In this document: positions 32,191 to 32,354 of the stretch, in pieces
How the letters are laid out: every line of letters begins with the position of its first letter
Numbering within the stretch: position 1 is the stretch's first letter
Assembly: GCA_021816155.1 (NCBI GenBank)
Contig: JAKAZA010000029.1
Span: 1 to 32,354, forward strand
Reading direction: 5' to 3'
From: Pseudomonadota bacterium
Lineage (GTDB): Bacteria > Pseudomonadota > Alphaproteobacteria > Caulobacterales > Caulobacteraceae
DNA: 32,354 nt
The notes under the pieces: model-generated
Database searches by the model: none
What the model was told of the DNA's origin: nothing
What the model saw: the letters and a program-made list of their open reading frames with translations, nothing else
Made by a program: the position numbers and the translations under genes

Positions 32191-32354
32191 TCAGGCGGTG
32201 ACGCCGGCGGCGTCCTTGATCGCCGCTCGGATGCGCTGGTACGTGCCGCAACGACAGATGTTGCCGCTCATCGCTTGGTCGATGTCAGCGTCGCTGGGCT
32301 TCGGCGTGCGGGCCAGCAGCGCCACGGCGCTCATGATCTGGCCGGACTGGCAGT
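32191..32354 (-). CDS. iorA: 2Fe-2S small subunit of molybdenum hydroxylase, C-terminal part (runs off window)
   Basis: The last 53 residues of the protein lie on the minus strand and end at the TGA at 32193-32191, 14 bases before iorB. CQSGQIM and CRCGTYQRI are the two halves of the C-terminal [2Fe-2S] motif (C-x2-C and C-x-C) of xanthine-dehydrogenase-type small subunits. It carries electrons from the molybdenum centre of IorB. The IorA-IorB order is the normal operon. The N-terminal ferredoxin domain is outside the window. Confidence 0.9.
   Translation of the reverse strand, partial: CQSGQIMSAVALLARTPKPSDADIDQAMSGNICRCGTYQRIRAAIKDAAGVTA

Noticed and set aside
1-32354. CRISPR arrays, tRNA/rRNA genes, insertion sequences, prophage
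   Set aside because: No regularly spaced repeats, tRNA-like cloverleaf, transposase, integrase or phage protein was seen on either strand.

Overview
The window is very GC-rich, and its coding strands prefer G or C at third codon positions. It combines a TonB-dependent receptor next to a TPR-sulfotransferase, a Flp-type pilin, a CelD/HfsK-like acyltransferase and a likely sigma-73-style promoter. This points to an alphaproteobacterium of the Caulobacterales, probably Caulobacter- or Phenylobacterium-like; the assignment is inferred, since no rRNA or marker gene is present. The DNA is densely packed, with about thirty genes and no gap over 300 bases.

Left part (1-17387), mostly housekeeping and small-molecule metabolism: the end of an AMP nucleosidase, a CX5R phosphatase, a class V aminotransferase, a zinc-free MDR oxidoreductase (minus strand), MutT overlapping a lone Flp pilin, a CDF metal exporter, a GST overlapping queG, then a minus-strand run ilvA - FKBP lipoprotein - argE. 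These are followed by a CelD-type acyltransferase, a VOC protein, a crotonase, a double-ATPase ABC protein without permeases, an AGE-family sugar epimerase, and an NAD-dependent epimerase/reductase divergent from a LysR regulator.

Middle part (17372-28656), the most interesting region: genes for organophosphonate breakdown. An AraC-type regulator is divergent from a TauD-family Fe(II)/2-oxoglutarate dioxygenase. After an acyl-CoA synthetase on the minus strand come an FAD amine oxidoreductase of the type found beside phosphonatase genes, overlapping phnX (phosphonoacetaldehyde hydrolase), then a large TonB-dependent receptor, a TPR-sulfotransferase, and on the minus strand an HD-domain protein that aligns residue by residue with the PhnZ di-iron C-P lyase. 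The locus therefore holds parts of two separate C-P cleavage routes, hydrolytic (FAD oxidase to PhnX) and oxidative (dioxygenase to PhnZ-like), plus a candidate outer-membrane importer. No phnW transaminase, phosphonate ABC transporter or C-P lyase is present. The grouping and substrate are inferred.

Right part (28657-32354): a probable promoter and a tiny ORF precede rsgA, which has an in-frame stop 44 codons before its expected end. At the right edge is a minus-strand iorA-iorB pair (molybdenum hydroxylase) with Tat/lipoprotein signals on IorB; iorA runs off the window.
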